This document shows positions 37,945 to 50,616 of a DNA stretch of 64,000 nucleotides, one piece after another. The first letter of the stretch is position 1; each line of letters begins with the position of its first letter. The notes beneath the pieces were generated by a model. The model saw only the letters and a program-made list of their open reading frames with translations. It made no database searches and was not told the DNA's origin. Origin of the DNA: CAVZVZ01 sp963778895 (GTDB lineage Bacteria; Actinomycetota; Acidimicrobiia; Acidimicrobiales; Acidimicrobilacustridaceae); contig CAVZVZ010000005.1 in NCBI GenBank assembly GCA_963778895.1, positions 372,001 to 436,000 of the forward strand, read 5' to 3'. Position numbers and translations under genes: made by a program.

Positions 37945-39120
37945 TCAGCCGGCAGGGGCCGGCACGTGCGGCATGCAGTACTCGTCGTACTCCGCGATCA
38001 CGATCTGCTCGGGCGGCAGGCTGCAGGCCGGGCAATTCGGGTCGCGGTTGATCTTGTACTTGCGGAAGTCCTCTTCGAGTGCGTCGTAGACCAGCAACCG
38101 ACCCGACAGTGACTCGCCCAGATCGAGGATGAGTTTGATCGCCTCCATCGCCTGGATCGACCCGATGATGCCGGGCAGCACGCCCAGCACGCCGGCTTCG
38201 GCGCACGACGGAGCCAGCTCGGCCGGCGGCGGTTCGGGGATGAAGCACCGGTAGCAAGGGCCGTCATACGGCTTGAAGACGGTGGCCTGGCCCTCGAAGC
38301 GGAAGATGGAACCGTGCACCACCGGTGTGCCGGTCTTCAACGACGCGTCGTTGAGCAGGTATCGACTGGGGAAGTTGTCGGCGCCGTCGACGACGAGGTC
38401 GTACTGCGAGAGCAGCTCGATCACGTTGTCCGCGCCGAGGCGCGTGTCGTGCGCGACGACGTTCACGTCCGGATTGAGCGCGGTGAGCGTCTTCTTGGCC
38501 GAGTCGACCTTGCGGTCACCGACGCGGTCGATGTTGTGCAGGATCTGGCGTTGCAGGTTCGACTCGTCGACGACGTCCATGTCGATGATGCCGATGGTCC
38601 CGACGCCGGCGGCCGCCAGGTACAGAGCTGCGGGCGAGCCGAGCCCTCCCGCGCCCAGCAACAGCACCTTGGCATCGAGCAGCTTGAGCTGACCTTCCTC
38701 GCCGACCTCAGGGAGCAGGAGGTGGCGCGAGTAGCGGTTGCGCTGTTCGGGGTTCAGCACCCGCGGCGTCTGCCAGTCGCGACCCTCGTCCTTCCAACGG
38801 TTGAAGCCGCCCTTCATGGAGACGACGTCGGTGTAGCCGAGCTCCTCGAGGGTCTTGGCGGCGAAGGCCGAGCGATTGCCGCCGGCGCAGTAGATCAGGA
38901 CCTTCTGGTTCTTGTCCGTGATGCGGTTCTCGACGTTGGATTCGAGCTGGCCGCGGGGGATGAAGACAGAGCCGGGGATCGTGCCCTGCTCGTGCTCGTC
39001 GGGCTCGCGGACGTCGAGCAGGACGGTGTCCGGCTGGGCGCGCAGCTCGTCGACCTCGGCGGTGTCGACCTCTCGAATCTCGGATTTCGCCTGTTTCAGC
39101 AGGTCTCGGTATGTCGCCAC
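37945..39120 (-). CDS. moeB: Rhodanese-MoeB/ThiF fusion, sulfur-carrier adenylyltransferase
   Basis: 391 residues from GTG 39120. Residues ~15-115 form a rhodanese domain: TVLLDVREPDEHEQGTIPGS and the active-site loop VLIYCAGGNRSAFA. Residues ~130-390 form an E1-like domain: RYSRHLLLPEVGEEGQLKLL, ATP loop VLLLGAGGLGSPAALYLAAA, DNFPSRYLLND, and the zinc tetrad CYRC plus CPAC. SCAEAGVLGVLPGIIGSIQA carries the conserved Cys loop. It should adenylate, and perhaps thiocarboxylate, a ubiquitin-like sulfur carrier (MoaD, ThiS or CysO). The domain order is the reverse of the usual MoeZ (E1 first, rhodanese last). No carrier gene is nearby, so the pathway is undecided. Confidence 0.85.
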   Translation of the reverse strand: MATYRDLLKQAKSEIREVDTAEVDELRAQPDTVLLDVREPDEHEQGTIPGSVFIPRGQLESNVENRITDKNQKVLIYCAGGNRSAFAAKTLEELGYTDVVSMKGGFNRWKDEGRDWQTPRVLNPEQRNRYSRHLLLPEVGEEGQLKLLDAKVLLLGAGGLGSPAALYLAAAGVGTIGIIDMDVVDESNLQRQILHNIDRVGDRKVDSAKKTLTALNPDVNVVAHDTRLGADNVIELLSQYDLVVDGADNFPSRYLLNDASLKTGTPVVHGSIFRFEGQATVFKPYDGPCYRCFIPEPPPAELAPSCAEAGVLGVLPGIIGSIQAMEAIKLILDLGESLSGRLLVYDALEEDFRKYKINRDPNCPACSLPPEQIVIAEYDEYCMPHVPAPAG

Positions 39121-39150
39121 GGAAGTCTCTCTCGAAGGTCTGGGTGCGGT

Positions 39151-39168
39151 GACGGGCTCAGGCCCGTC
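39151..39168. terminator. Short perfect hairpin between cobB and moeB
   Basis: GACGGGC and GCCCGTC pair perfectly around a 4-base loop (TCAG). On the minus strand it lies 54 bases after the sirtuin stop and 30 bases before the moeB start. No T-run follows on that strand; GC-rich actinobacterial terminators often lack one. It could also be a 5' leader structure of moeB. Confidence 0.4.
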
Positions 39169-39221
39169 GAAAATCCTACCTAGCCGGTCAACATTTGCGC
39201 CAGAGCAGAGATTCCCGCTCG

Positions 39222-40007
39222 CTAGGGGGCCGGCAGGATCGCCGTGAGCACCTCGCTGATCGACCCTCTGACCACGACATCGGCCAGGTCGTCCATCTCG
39301 GTGGGCTCGGCGTTCACGATCACGATCTTGGCTCCGGCCCGGCCGGCCATCGGCACCATGGCCGCCACCGGGTACACGCTCAGCGTCGAGCCGATGGCCA
39401 GCAACAGGTCGCATTCCTCGGACGCCTGCTCCGCCCGGAGCAGGTCGCCCGGGTCGAGCGATTGGCCGAACGACACCGTCGCCGACTTGAGCATCCCGCC
39501 GCACACGAGGCACACCGGGTCGTCCTCGCCGGCCCGCACCCGGTCGAGGGTCGCGTCGATCGGCCCGCGGGCCCCACACGACAGGCACGCCGTCTCGTGG
39601 ATCGTGCCGTGCACCTCGACCACCCTGGCGGGATCGGTGCCAGCCGCCTGGTGCAAACCGTCGACGTTCTGGGTCACCAACGTGTGCAGCACGCCACGGC
39701 GTTCGAGCTCGAGGAGGGCGTGGTGGCCGGCGTTCGGGGTGCGGGGGTGCTCCAGCCAGGCGAGCCGGCCCTGCCAAGCAAGCCGGCGCACCTCCGGATC
39801 ACGGACGTAGAACTCGATGTTCGACGTCTGCTCGGCCTTCGGATTCTTCGTCCAGAGGCCCTGAGGGCCCCGGAAGTCCGGGATGCCGCTGTCGGTCGAC
39901 ATGCCGGCCCCGGTGAGCACGCTGACGGCCGTGGCCGCATCGAGGAGGCTTCGGGCCTGCGCGACCGCCTCGGGATCGGCCTCGGGTATCCACGTCGAAG
40001 ACATCAC
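39222..40007 (-). CDS. cobB: NAD-dependent protein deacylase, Sir2 family
   Basis: Sirtuin of 261 residues that removes acetyl or other acyl groups from lysine using NAD. NAD-binding signature VLTGAGMSTDSGIPDFRGP (about residues 31-48), LVTQNVDGLHQAAGT, and the catalytic His in VEVHGTIHETACLSCGARG. Two CxxC pairs (CLSC and CLVC) form the zinc site. LLAIGSTLSVYPVAAMVP and IVNAEPTEMDDLADVVVRG complete the Rossmann part. It is intact and of normal bacterial length. Acyl-CoA synthetases are typical targets, but none is in the window. Confidence 0.92.
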   Translation of the reverse strand: MMSSTWIPEADPEAVAQARSLLDAATAVSVLTGAGMSTDSGIPDFRGPQGLWTKNPKAEQTSNIEFYVRDPEVRRLAWQGRLAWLEHPRTPNAGHHALLELERRGVLHTLVTQNVDGLHQAAGTDPARVVEVHGTIHETACLSCGARGPIDATLDRVRAGEDDPVCLVCGGMLKSATVSFGQSLDPGDLLRAEQASEECDLLLAIGSTLSVYPVAAMVPMAGRAGAKIVIVNAEPTEMDDLADVVVRGSISEVLTAILPAP

Positions 40008-40160
40008 CCGTCAGCCTGCCACCGACCTCGCAGTCGACGCGTTTCGAAGGCCTCAGGTTCGAAAGAGCTGCATCCATCGACGTAACCGTGACCTTCGACC
40101 CTGTTGGCGGAGGGTGTTGCGGAGTTGGCTAACGGAAAGCACTTCGGCTGAGGAGGAATC

Positions 40161-42338
40161 ATGATTGGTTCGCGTTGGGTCTTTCGTGCCAGCCGTGGCT
40201 TGGTTCTCCTCGCGGTTGTGTCGTTGGTTGCGTCGGGGTGTTTGTGGACGTCGTTTCGGCATGGGCCGGATCGGACCGGCAGTGGCGGGGACACGATCAT
40301 CAACACGACGAACCTGTGGACGCTCGGCCAAGCCTGGAATGTCTCGACCGGCGGAGCGGTCGAATCGTCGCCCGCGGTCGACAACTACCAGCGGCACGCG
40401 GTCTATGTCGGCTCCGACGACGGCAAGCTCTACGCCTTCAACTCGTTGAACGGAACGCCACTGTGGACCGCAGCAACAGGTGGCGCAGTGCGCTCGTCTC
40501 CGGCGCTCGACGACAACGCCGTCTACGTCGGTTCCGATGACGGCACGCTCTACGCCTTCGACGCCACGACCGGCAAACCGCTATGGGGGGCCTTCACGGG
40601 TGGTGCAGTGGTTTCGTCGCCGACGGTGGTGAACGGGATCGTCTACGTCGGCTCGAACGACGGTCGGGTCTACGCGTTCAACACGGCTGACGGCAACCCG
40701 GTGTGGAGCGCGGACGCGGCCTGTGTGGGCGCGGTGTCGGGCACGTGCGCGATGGCCACCCCCGCGGTGGTCGGCGGGGTCGTGTTCATCGGGTCCGATG
40801 AGGGCGCCGGGTTGAGCGAAACCGGGACGCTCTACGCCTTCGACGCCGCCACCGGCACACCGGTGTGGACCGCCCACCCCGGCATCGTGCAGTCCTCGGT
40901 CGCGGTCGCCAACAACACCGTCTTCGTGAGCGCCGCGACCATCACCCAGATCAACCCCGAAGCGCCACCGACACGCTCTACGCATTCGACGCCACCTCGG
41001 GCGACCTCGTGATGACCGCGACCATCGGCACCGGCCGAGGCCTCTCCGTCGCCCACGATCATCCCCAACCCCGGCTACCCCGAAGGCCTCGTCTCGGCCC
41101 CCGCGTCCGACGGCTTCGGAGCGGTGTTCGACGCCGCCGGATCGGTCGGCTGCTCGGGCACCCCGGCGTCATGCACACCCATTCGGGCACCCAATCCACC
41201 CCACCCGTCATCTCGTCGAGTGGCGATCGACCAACGGCGTCGTCGTTCGCCAGCGGCGCGAACGGAAACCTCGACCTCTACAACGCCATCGGCGACAGCA
41301 ACTGCCCGCCCCTCCCCGACCTCTGCCAACCGACACGAAGCCTGCCCCTCGGCGCACCATCGCGCTCATCACCCGCCATTGCCGCCGGATGGATCTACGT
41401 CGGCACCGACGACGGCCACCTCCACGCCTTCCACACCTACCCACCCAACACCGGTGTGACCGTCGCGGAACGCGCAGTATCCAAACGATGCCGCGTTGGA
41501 CGGCAGCGGCAACCTCTACGTCGTTAGCTATCTCGACTCCTGGGTTCAGCGGTGGGCGCCCGGAGCGACGAGTGGGCTTACGGTCGCCGGTGGCAACGGC
41601 TTGGGGTCGGACGCCAACCAGCTCCGCTACCCACTTGGGCTTGCACGCGACAGCAGCGGAAACCTGTACGTCAGCGACACCAACAATGATCGGGTACAGA
41701 AATGGGCGCCCGGCGCCACCAGCGGCGTGACCGTTGCCGGTGGCAACGGCACCGGAACGGCCGCCAACCAACTCAACCACCCAGTCGGCTTGGCTTTCGA
41801 CGACGGAGGCAACCTCTACGTCGCCGACGAGTACAACTACCGGATACAAAAATGGGCGCCCGGCGCCACCAGCGGCGTGACCGTCGCCGGTGGCAACGGC
41901 ACCGGAACGGCCGCCAACCAACTCGGCTTCCCTATAGATGTTGTGTTGGACCGGAGCGGCAATCTCTATATCGCGGACCCCTCATGGAACAACAACGGCC
42001 GGGTGCAACGGTGGGAGCCGGGCGCAACTAGCGGCGTGACCGTCGCCGGCGGCAACGGAGCGGGATCGGGCGCCAACCAACTGGTGGATCCGACCGGGTT
42101 GGCCTTGGACAGCCTCGGGAACCTCTACATCGCCGACTACTCAAACAATCGGGTGCAGAAGTGGCGGTTGGGAGCTATCAGCGGAGTGACGGTCGCCGGT
42201 GGCAACGGGCAGGGATCGGCCGCCAACCAACTCTTCTACCCGGTGGGACTGGTGTTGGACGAAGCCAGCCGAAACCTGTACGTCGCCGACAGCCAGAACG
42301 GTCGGGTGCAACGATGGGCGCTCGGCCCGCCCGCCTAG
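40161..42338 (+). CDS. Putative lipoprotein with PQQ-like and NHL beta-propeller repeats, about four frame breaks
   Basis: About 725 residues. The ATG at 40161 follows GAGGAGG. Signal peptide with lipobox: LVLLAVVSLVASGC. The first ~330 residues are PQQ-dehydrogenase-like blades: AVYVGSDDGKLYAFNSLNGT, AVYVGSDDGTLYAFDATTGK, IVYVGSNDGRVYAFNTADGN. Frame breaks near 40965, 41045 and 41185 disturb the last blades, ending GWIYVGTDDGHLHAFHTYPP. After a break near 41467 six NHL-type repeats of ~50 residues follow (GSGNLYVVSYLDSWVQRWAP, then GVTVAGGNGTGTAANQL per unit). It could be one two-propeller surface protein, or two genes joined by a local misassembly. Likely extracytoplasmic binding or scaffolding; no catalytic residues recognised. 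Confidence 0.65.
41555..42330 (+). repeat. Tandem ~150-base DNA repeat encoding NHL units
   Basis: About five units of roughly 147-153 bases. The clearest pair is around 41704-41772 and 41851-41920, where the bases encoding APGATSGVTVAGGNGTGTA are almost identical, differing at only one or a few positions. Such recent DNA-level identity indicates ongoing unit duplication or homogenisation, and also makes the region prone to assembly collapse. Confidence 0.75.
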
Positions 42339-42417
42339 TAAGCCGCGCGACCCCGGCGAACACCACCTTGGGCGAGCCGTCCTCACCGCCTCCCAGCAGA
42401 ACCCGACGGCGACACCC

Positions 42418-42444
42418 TTGACATCGTGGCGTATCCAATAGCAT
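42418..42444 (+). promoter_or_regulatory. Candidate promoter in a local AT-rich patch
   Basis: TTGACA at 42418-42423 is a perfect -35 hexamer; TAGCAT at 42439-42444 is a partial -10 with a short 15-base spacer. The surrounding ~75 bases (about 42420-42490) are clearly richer in A/T than anything nearby and lie directly upstream of the conserved hypothetical gene, which has GGGAG before its ATG. Confidence 0.3.
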
Positions 42445-42501
42445 GGTAAATGACTGAGACGATATCAAAGGAGTTGACGTTATCTTGAACGGGAGCTGAC
42501 C

Positions 42502-43140
42502 ATGCCGATCACCGATCCCCTGCTGAATGCCTCCTCGCTCGCCGTCGAACCGTGGAGTGATCCCGTGGTCGACGAACTGGGCCACGATCCCCGCTCGCCC
42601 TACGTCGAGCGGTTCTGGCTGGCGATCCTCGGGCCTTCAACGGTGTGGTTGCTCCGGCGCCTCGCCGACGGGCTCGACCGCGAGCCCGAGGGCTTCCGCC
42701 TGGATCTGCAGGAGACGGCTCGATCCATCGGCGTGGGCCTGCGCGGCGGGCGGAGCTCGCCCTTCTTCCGTTCGGTGGACCGGTCGTGTCGATTCGGCGC
42801 CGCCCGGTTCGTCGCCCAGGACACGCTCGCCGTTCGGCGCAAGCTCCCTCCGCTCACCCAGCGCCAAGTCGGCCGGCTACCCGCCGTGCTGCAGCGCGAA
42901 CACGTCCACTGGATCGAGCAACAACCACTTCGTCGCACGGTCGAAGAGATGCGTGAGCGCGCACGACAGCTCGCGCTCTCGTTGCTCGAGATCGGCGAGG
43001 ACAGCTCGGCCGCCGAACGGCAACTGCACCACTGGCGGTTTCATCCCTCCATCGCGCACGAGGCCGTGCACTGGGCGATCGAGCAACACGGCCGGCTCCG
43101 CCTCGAAGATTCCCCGCCGATCCCGAACGACGCGGCGTGA
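42502..43140 (+). CDS. Conserved actinobacterial hypothetical protein
   Basis: 212 residues, intact; ATG 42502 preceded by GGGAG at a good distance. The layout, with DPVVDELGHDPRSPYVERFW, then LAILGPSTVWLLRRLADGLD, is one I associate with a conserved actinobacterial family of unknown function. It is soluble, mostly helical and rich in Arg (about 12 percent). The middle has TARSIGVGLRGGRSSPFFRS and FGAARFVAQDTLAVRRKLPPL, which could be a DNA- or RNA-contacting helix pair resembling a winged helix. No membrane segment, signal peptide or catalytic motif is visible. Convergent with pepA, 14 bases apart. Function unknown. Confidence 0.7.
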   Translation: MPITDPLLNASSLAVEPWSDPVVDELGHDPRSPYVERFWLAILGPSTVWLLRRLADGLDREPEGFRLDLQETARSIGVGLRGGRSSPFFRSVDRSCRFGAARFVAQDTLAVRRKLPPLTQRQVGRLPAVLQREHVHWIEQQPLRRTVEEMRERARQLALSLLEIGEDSSAAERQLHHWRFHPSIAHEAVHWAIEQHGRLRLEDSPPIPNDAA

Positions 43141-43154
43141 GCGCCCGCAGGGCG

Positions 43155-44606
43155 CTAGGGCCGGAAGGTCGCGGCGAGCTCGAGGATCGTACGAACACCC
43201 CAGCCGGTGCCCCCGGGTGTCAGATCGCCCTCGACCCCCTCGCCGCGCCAGGCCGTGCCCGCGATGTCGAGGTGCGCCCACGCGATTCCCGGCGCCACGA
43301 ACTCCCGGAGGAACAGTCCGGCCACGATCGAACCGCCGCCGCGCGTCTTCGAGATGTTGCGCATGTCGGCCACATCGGAATCGAGCACTTTGCGATAGTC
43401 GTCGGGCAGGGGGAGCTCCCACACGCGCTCCCCCGCCCGATCGGCCGCGGCGCGCACCTGCTCGGTCCAGTTCTCGTCGTTGCTCATCAAACCCGCGATG
43501 CGATTGCCGAGCGCGATCTCGACCGCGCCCGTGAGCGTCGCCAGATCGAGAATGGCGTCGGGTTGCGCCTCGCTCGCCAGCGAGAGCGCGTCGGCCAGTA
43601 CGAGCCGCCCCTCGGCATCGGTGTTGAGCACTTCGACCGTCTTGCCGTTGCGGATCTTGAGGACGTCACCCGGCCGGGTGGCGTCGCCGGCCGGCATGTT
43701 GTCGGTCGCCGGGATGTAACCGCGCACGCGACATCGCGGGGCGACCGAGCTCATGACCGCGAAGGCGCCGAGAATGGCCGCCGCACCACCCATGTCGTCC
43801 TTCATGGTCATCATCCCGTCGGCGGTCTTCAGCGAAAGGCCGCCCGAGTCGAAGGTGATGCCTTTGCCGACGAGCGCGAGCGCTCCCCGAGCGTTGGTCG
43901 GCTCGTAGGCCAGCTCGATGAACCGCGGCGGATGGGTGGAGCCGCGGTTGACGCCGAGGAGCCCACCGAGGCCGGCCCGCTCGATCTCCTTCTCCTTCAT
44001 GATCGTGATCTTCAGATTCTCGGACTCGGCGATCTTCCTGGCCGCGGTCGCGAGCAACGCCGGGGTCAGCTCGCCGCCGGGCGTGTTCACGAGATCCCGG
44101 GCCAGCGCGACGCCGTCGGCGACACGAGCACCGAGCGCCAGCGCGTCGCGGACTCTCTGTCCGCCCGCGCCGACCCACACCACGCGTTCGACGAGATCGG
44201 TATCGCCGCTCGACTTGTACCGATCGAAGCGATAGAGCGCGAGCGACGCGCCGTCGGCGAAGGCTCGGGCCAAGCCCGGGGCGGCGGCACTGTCGGGCCA
44301 CGCCTCGTGCAGCCTGCTGGCCAGGCTCTCGCGTCGCCGACCGGCTCGTACGAGGTTGGCCGCGGCGCGCCGCATGGCCGTCATGTCGAGTTCGGCGGAG
44401 TCACCGACACCGACGGCGATGATGTCGGGGGCGTCGTTCCCGGGGATGACAGCGACCTGATCGGTCTTGCCTTCGAATCCCTGCGCGCGCAGGAACGACC
44501 ACGGCAGGTCGAGCTCGCCCACGCGATCGGATGCCACCGCGACACCCACCGCCGACGCGCCCGCGGGCACCACCTTCGCGAGCTCGAAGTTCACCGCCAT
44601 CGACAT
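43155..44606 (-). CDS. pepA: Leucyl aminopeptidase (M17 family)
   Basis: Cytosolic hexameric metallo-aminopeptidase that removes N-terminal residues from peptides. 483 residues, intact. The C-terminal catalytic domain contains LVGKGITFDSGGLSLKT (Lys and Asp ligands), MKDDMGGAAAILGAF, the family signature NTDAEGRL at about residue 325, LATLTGAVEIALGNRIAGL, DSDVADMRNISKTRGGGSIV and the glycine-rich end GTGWGVRTILELA. All five metal-binding acidic residues appear present. In some bacteria PepA also binds DNA, but nothing here indicates that. The cobalamin adenosyltransferase gene lies 4 bases upstream on the same strand, so the two are probably co-transcribed. Confidence 0.94.
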   Translation of the reverse strand: MSMAVNFELAKVVPAGASAVGVAVASDRVGELDLPWSFLRAQGFEGKTDQVAVIPGNDAPDIIAVGVGDSAELDMTAMRRAAANLVRAGRRRESLASRLHEAWPDSAAAPGLARAFADGASLALYRFDRYKSSGDTDLVERVVWVGAGGQRVRDALALGARVADGVALARDLVNTPGGELTPALLATAARKIAESENLKITIMKEKEIERAGLGGLLGVNRGSTHPPRFIELAYEPTNARGALALVGKGITFDSGGLSLKTADGMMTMKDDMGGAAAILGAFAVMSSVAPRCRVRGYIPATDNMPAGDATRPGDVLKIRNGKTVEVLNTDAEGRLVLADALSLASEAQPDAILDLATLTGAVEIALGNRIAGLMSNDENWTEQVRAAADRAGERVWELPLPDDYRKVLDSDVADMRNISKTRGGGSIVAGLFLREFVAPGIAWAHLDIAGTAWRGEGVEGDLTPGGTGWGVRTILELAATFRP

Positions 44607-44610
44607 CTCC

Positions 44611-45156
44611 TCATTGATCGGTCACCGAGCGGGTCGTGAGCGACTCGCCCTCTTGCCAGCGTGCCAGCGTCCACAGCAGGTCGCTGAGGCGGTTGAGATA
44701 CGACAGCACGTGCGACGATTCGTCGGCCGCGCCGATGGTGTCGCGCTCGGCCCGCCGCACGACCGTGCGGGCTACGTCGAGCAGCGCCGACAGGCGGTTC
44801 TGGCCGGGCACCACGAACTCGGTCGGCGGCTCGAAGCGCTCACTCACCTGATCGATGAGGTGCTCGAGGTGAGTGACCATCTCCGCGGTCACCAGGCTCT
44901 GGCCGGGCGTGAGCTTCGAACGGTTCTCGGGTGCGGATGCCAGCTCGCTCATGAGAACCCACAAGTCGCGCTCCAGGTGCACGAGCATGGAATCGAGGTC
45001 CGAGTCCTGCTCGACTTCGGCGCGCGCCAGCCCTACGAAGGCCTGGGCCTCGTCGACCGCGCCGTACGCCGTCGGCTGAGGGGCGTTCTTCGCGACCCGA
45101 CCCCCGAACAGGAGGCCGGTCGTGCCGTCGTCGCCCTTGCGCGTGTAGATCTTCAT
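44611..45156 (-). CDS. pduO: Cob(I)alamin adenosyltransferase, PduO type
   Basis: Transfers the adenosyl group of ATP to cob(I)alamin, making adenosylcobalamin. 181 residues. The N-terminal ATP motif is KIYTRKGDDGTTGLLFGGRV, with DEAQAFVGLARAE next, and the C-terminal helices carry TVVRRAERDTIGAADES and YLNRLSDLLWTLARW, all characteristic of the PduO/MMAB family. The product is the cofactor of the methylmalonyl-CoA mutase encoded at 8.6-10.8 kb; the neighbouring MetH uses methylcobalamin instead. It is divergent from metH, 99 bases between starts, and I see no B12-box riboswitch in that gap. Confidence 0.93.
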   Translation of the reverse strand: MKIYTRKGDDGTTGLLFGGRVAKNAPQPTAYGAVDEAQAFVGLARAEVEQDSDLDSMLVHLERDLWVLMSELASAPENRSKLTPGQSLVTAEMVTHLEHLIDQVSERFEPPTEFVVPGQNRLSALLDVARTVVRRAERDTIGAADESSHVLSYLNRLSDLLWTLARWQEGESLTTRSVTDQ

Positions 45157-45255
45157 CAGGGCAGGAGCCTAGGGCGCAGGGATCGGGCCCCTCCGTCTCG
45201 GGTGCTGGGCCGAACCGCTTTCGAGCCCGGCGGCCGCCCCCGGTAGCCTCGTGGG

Positions 45256-48760
<3,505 letters not shown>

Positions 48761-48823
48761 CCGCCCCGCGAACCTGGTGCAGATACCGGTGCCAGAGCAC
48801 CGGAATGTGTACCAAGAATGCGA

Positions 48824-49727
48824 TTAGTTGGCGGGCGGGAGCTCTTGTTCGAGGGTGGCGGCGTCTTCGAACAGATCACCCATCTGCTCGACACGCTCGA
48901 GCACCTCGTGGGCCTCGAACGACAGCGCCTCACCCGACGCGGCATCGTCGACCTCGTCCCACGTGACGGGTGTGGACACGGTCGGATGCGGACGCGCGCG
49001 TAGTGAGTACGCGCAGACGGTCGTCTTGAAGTACGCGTTCTGACTCCAGTCGATGAGGACCTTGCCCTTGCGCAGCTCCTTCTTCTGATCCGTGACCACC
49101 AGATCGCCGTGGTGCTTCTCCATGAGCTGCGCCAGAGCCAGGGCGAACGCGCGCGCATGGTCCTGCGTGTGCGTGGTGTTGAGCGGCAAGTAGAGCTGCA
49201 TGCCCTTCGAACCCGATGTCTTGGGCAGGATCTCGAGGTCGAGCGGGCTGAGCGACCTCATGGATCATCAGTGCGATCTGCGCGCATTCCGTCATACCCG
49301 CCGGCGCGCCAGGATCGAGATCGAAGACGACCATCGTGGGGTTGTCGATGTCGTCGGCCCGCGACATGGGCGTGTGCAGCTCGAGTGCCGCCAGGTTGCC
49401 CGCCCAGACGAGCGAGGCCACCGACGACAGCTTGCAGTAGTCGATCGCTCCGCCTTTGTCGCCCGGACCAGGCGCCGTTTCGACCCACTCGGGACGGTGC
49501 GACGGACACCGCTTCTCGAAGAACGACTTGTCATCGACCCCGTTCGGGAAGCGGCGGAAGGTCGTACAGCGATCGCGTAGATGCAGGAGCATCGTGGGCG
49601 CGATGCGGGCGTAGTAGTCGATCACCTCGCCCTTGGTGAACCCCGTCTCGGGATACAACACCTTGTCGAGATTGGTCAGCTTGACCTGATGACCGTCGAT
49701 CTCGACGATGGTCGGCTTCGACGCCAC
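48824..49727 (-). CDS. ligD: LigD-type polymerase/primase domain protein (end joining), frame break
   Basis: Stand-alone polymerase domain of the bacterial non-homologous end-joining ligase, which fills gaps at broken ends, often with ribonucleotides. About 301 residues from the start at 49727 (IVEIDGHQVKLTNLDKVLYP). Markers are ETGFTKGEVIDYYARIAP, FFEKRCPSHRPEWVETA, and the catalytic Asp-x-Asp in TMVVFDLDPGAPAGM. The frame shifts near 49255 and continues SGSKGMQLYLPLN, then ARAFALALAQLMEKHHGDLV and DWSQNAYFKTTVCAYSLRA. The ligase and phosphoesterase modules of full LigD are absent, so another ligase must seal. It follows ku by 18 bases. Confidence 0.9.
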
Positions 49728-49745
49728 GTGAGTCGGTGAGCCGCG

Positions 49746-50616
49746 TTACGCGCTGGCGCGCTTGCGTGGCTTGGACGCCGCCTTCTTCTTCGTCGCTTTC
49801 GCTTCGCCGTTCGACGACGTCGGGTGACGCTTCCGCGCGTCCTTGGCCGCCTTCACCGAGTTCTCGAGCGCCGCCATGAGGTCGATGACCTTCTCGGGTT
49901 CGGCCGACGCGGCCGGCGCGACGAACTCCTCGCCCTCGGCCTTGCGCTCGATCATCTCGAGCACGGCCTCGCGGTAGGTGTCGTGGAACTGCTCCGGCAC
50001 GAACTCGCACGCGAGTGTCTCGATGAGCTGGCGGGCCATCGTCAGCTCCTTGTCGTCGAGCTCGATGTCTTCGAGCTCCGCGAGCTCGGGGATGGCCACC
50101 GGGATCGTTGATCTCGTCGGCGTACACCATCGTCGAGAGCAGGAGCTTGCCGTCCTTGGGACGGATCGCGGCCAGGTACTGCTTGGTTCGCAGAACGAAG
50201 TGGGCGATGCCCACCTTGCCTTCGTCTTCCATCGCCTTGGCGAGAAGGGCGTACGGCTTCCCGGCTTTGTCCGGCGCCAGGTAGTACGCGCTGTCGTAGA
50301 AGATCGGGTCGATGTCGACCAGGTCGACGAACTCGTCTATGTCGATGGTGCGCAACGACTTGGGATCGAGGGCCGCCATCTCCTCGTCGCTGATCACCAC
50401 GAACGCGCCCGAGGGCATCTCGTAGCCCTTGACGATCTGCTCCCACGGCACCTCCTCGCCGGTGTCGGCGGAGACGCGCTTCTGCTTCACGCGTGCGTTC
50501 GACCGTGCATCGAGCTGATTGAATTGCACGTTCTTGCGGCTGACCGCGCTGTACAGCTTCACCGGAATGTTGACGAGGCCGAAGCTGATCGACCCACTCC
50601 AAATGGCCCGTGGCAT
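49746..50616 (-). CDS. ku: Ku DNA end-binding protein, frame break
   Basis: Homodimeric ring protein that binds double-strand ends and recruits LigD. About 290 residues from ATG 50616. It begins MPRAIWSGSISFGLVNIPVK, the hallmark of bacterial Ku, then QLDARSNARVKQKRVSADTG and VISDEEMAALDPKSLRTIDI. The frame shifts near 50105, then MARQLIETLACEFVPEQFHD and ALENSVKAAKDARKR follow. The tail (ATKKKAASKPRKRASA) is strongly basic, as in actinobacterial Ku proteins, where it contacts DNA and the ligase. Its ATG overlaps the stop of the membrane protein gene by one base. Confidence 0.94.

Noticed and set aside
41555..42330. CRISPR-like array
   Set aside because: The ~150-base periodic repeat is entirely coding (NHL units in one frame), far longer than CRISPR repeats and without unique spacers.
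45157..45255. Possible cobalamin riboswitch between pduO and metH
   Set aside because: The 99-base gap has no recognisable B12-box and is too short for the usual ~200-base element; nothing similar was seen upstream of the mutase either.
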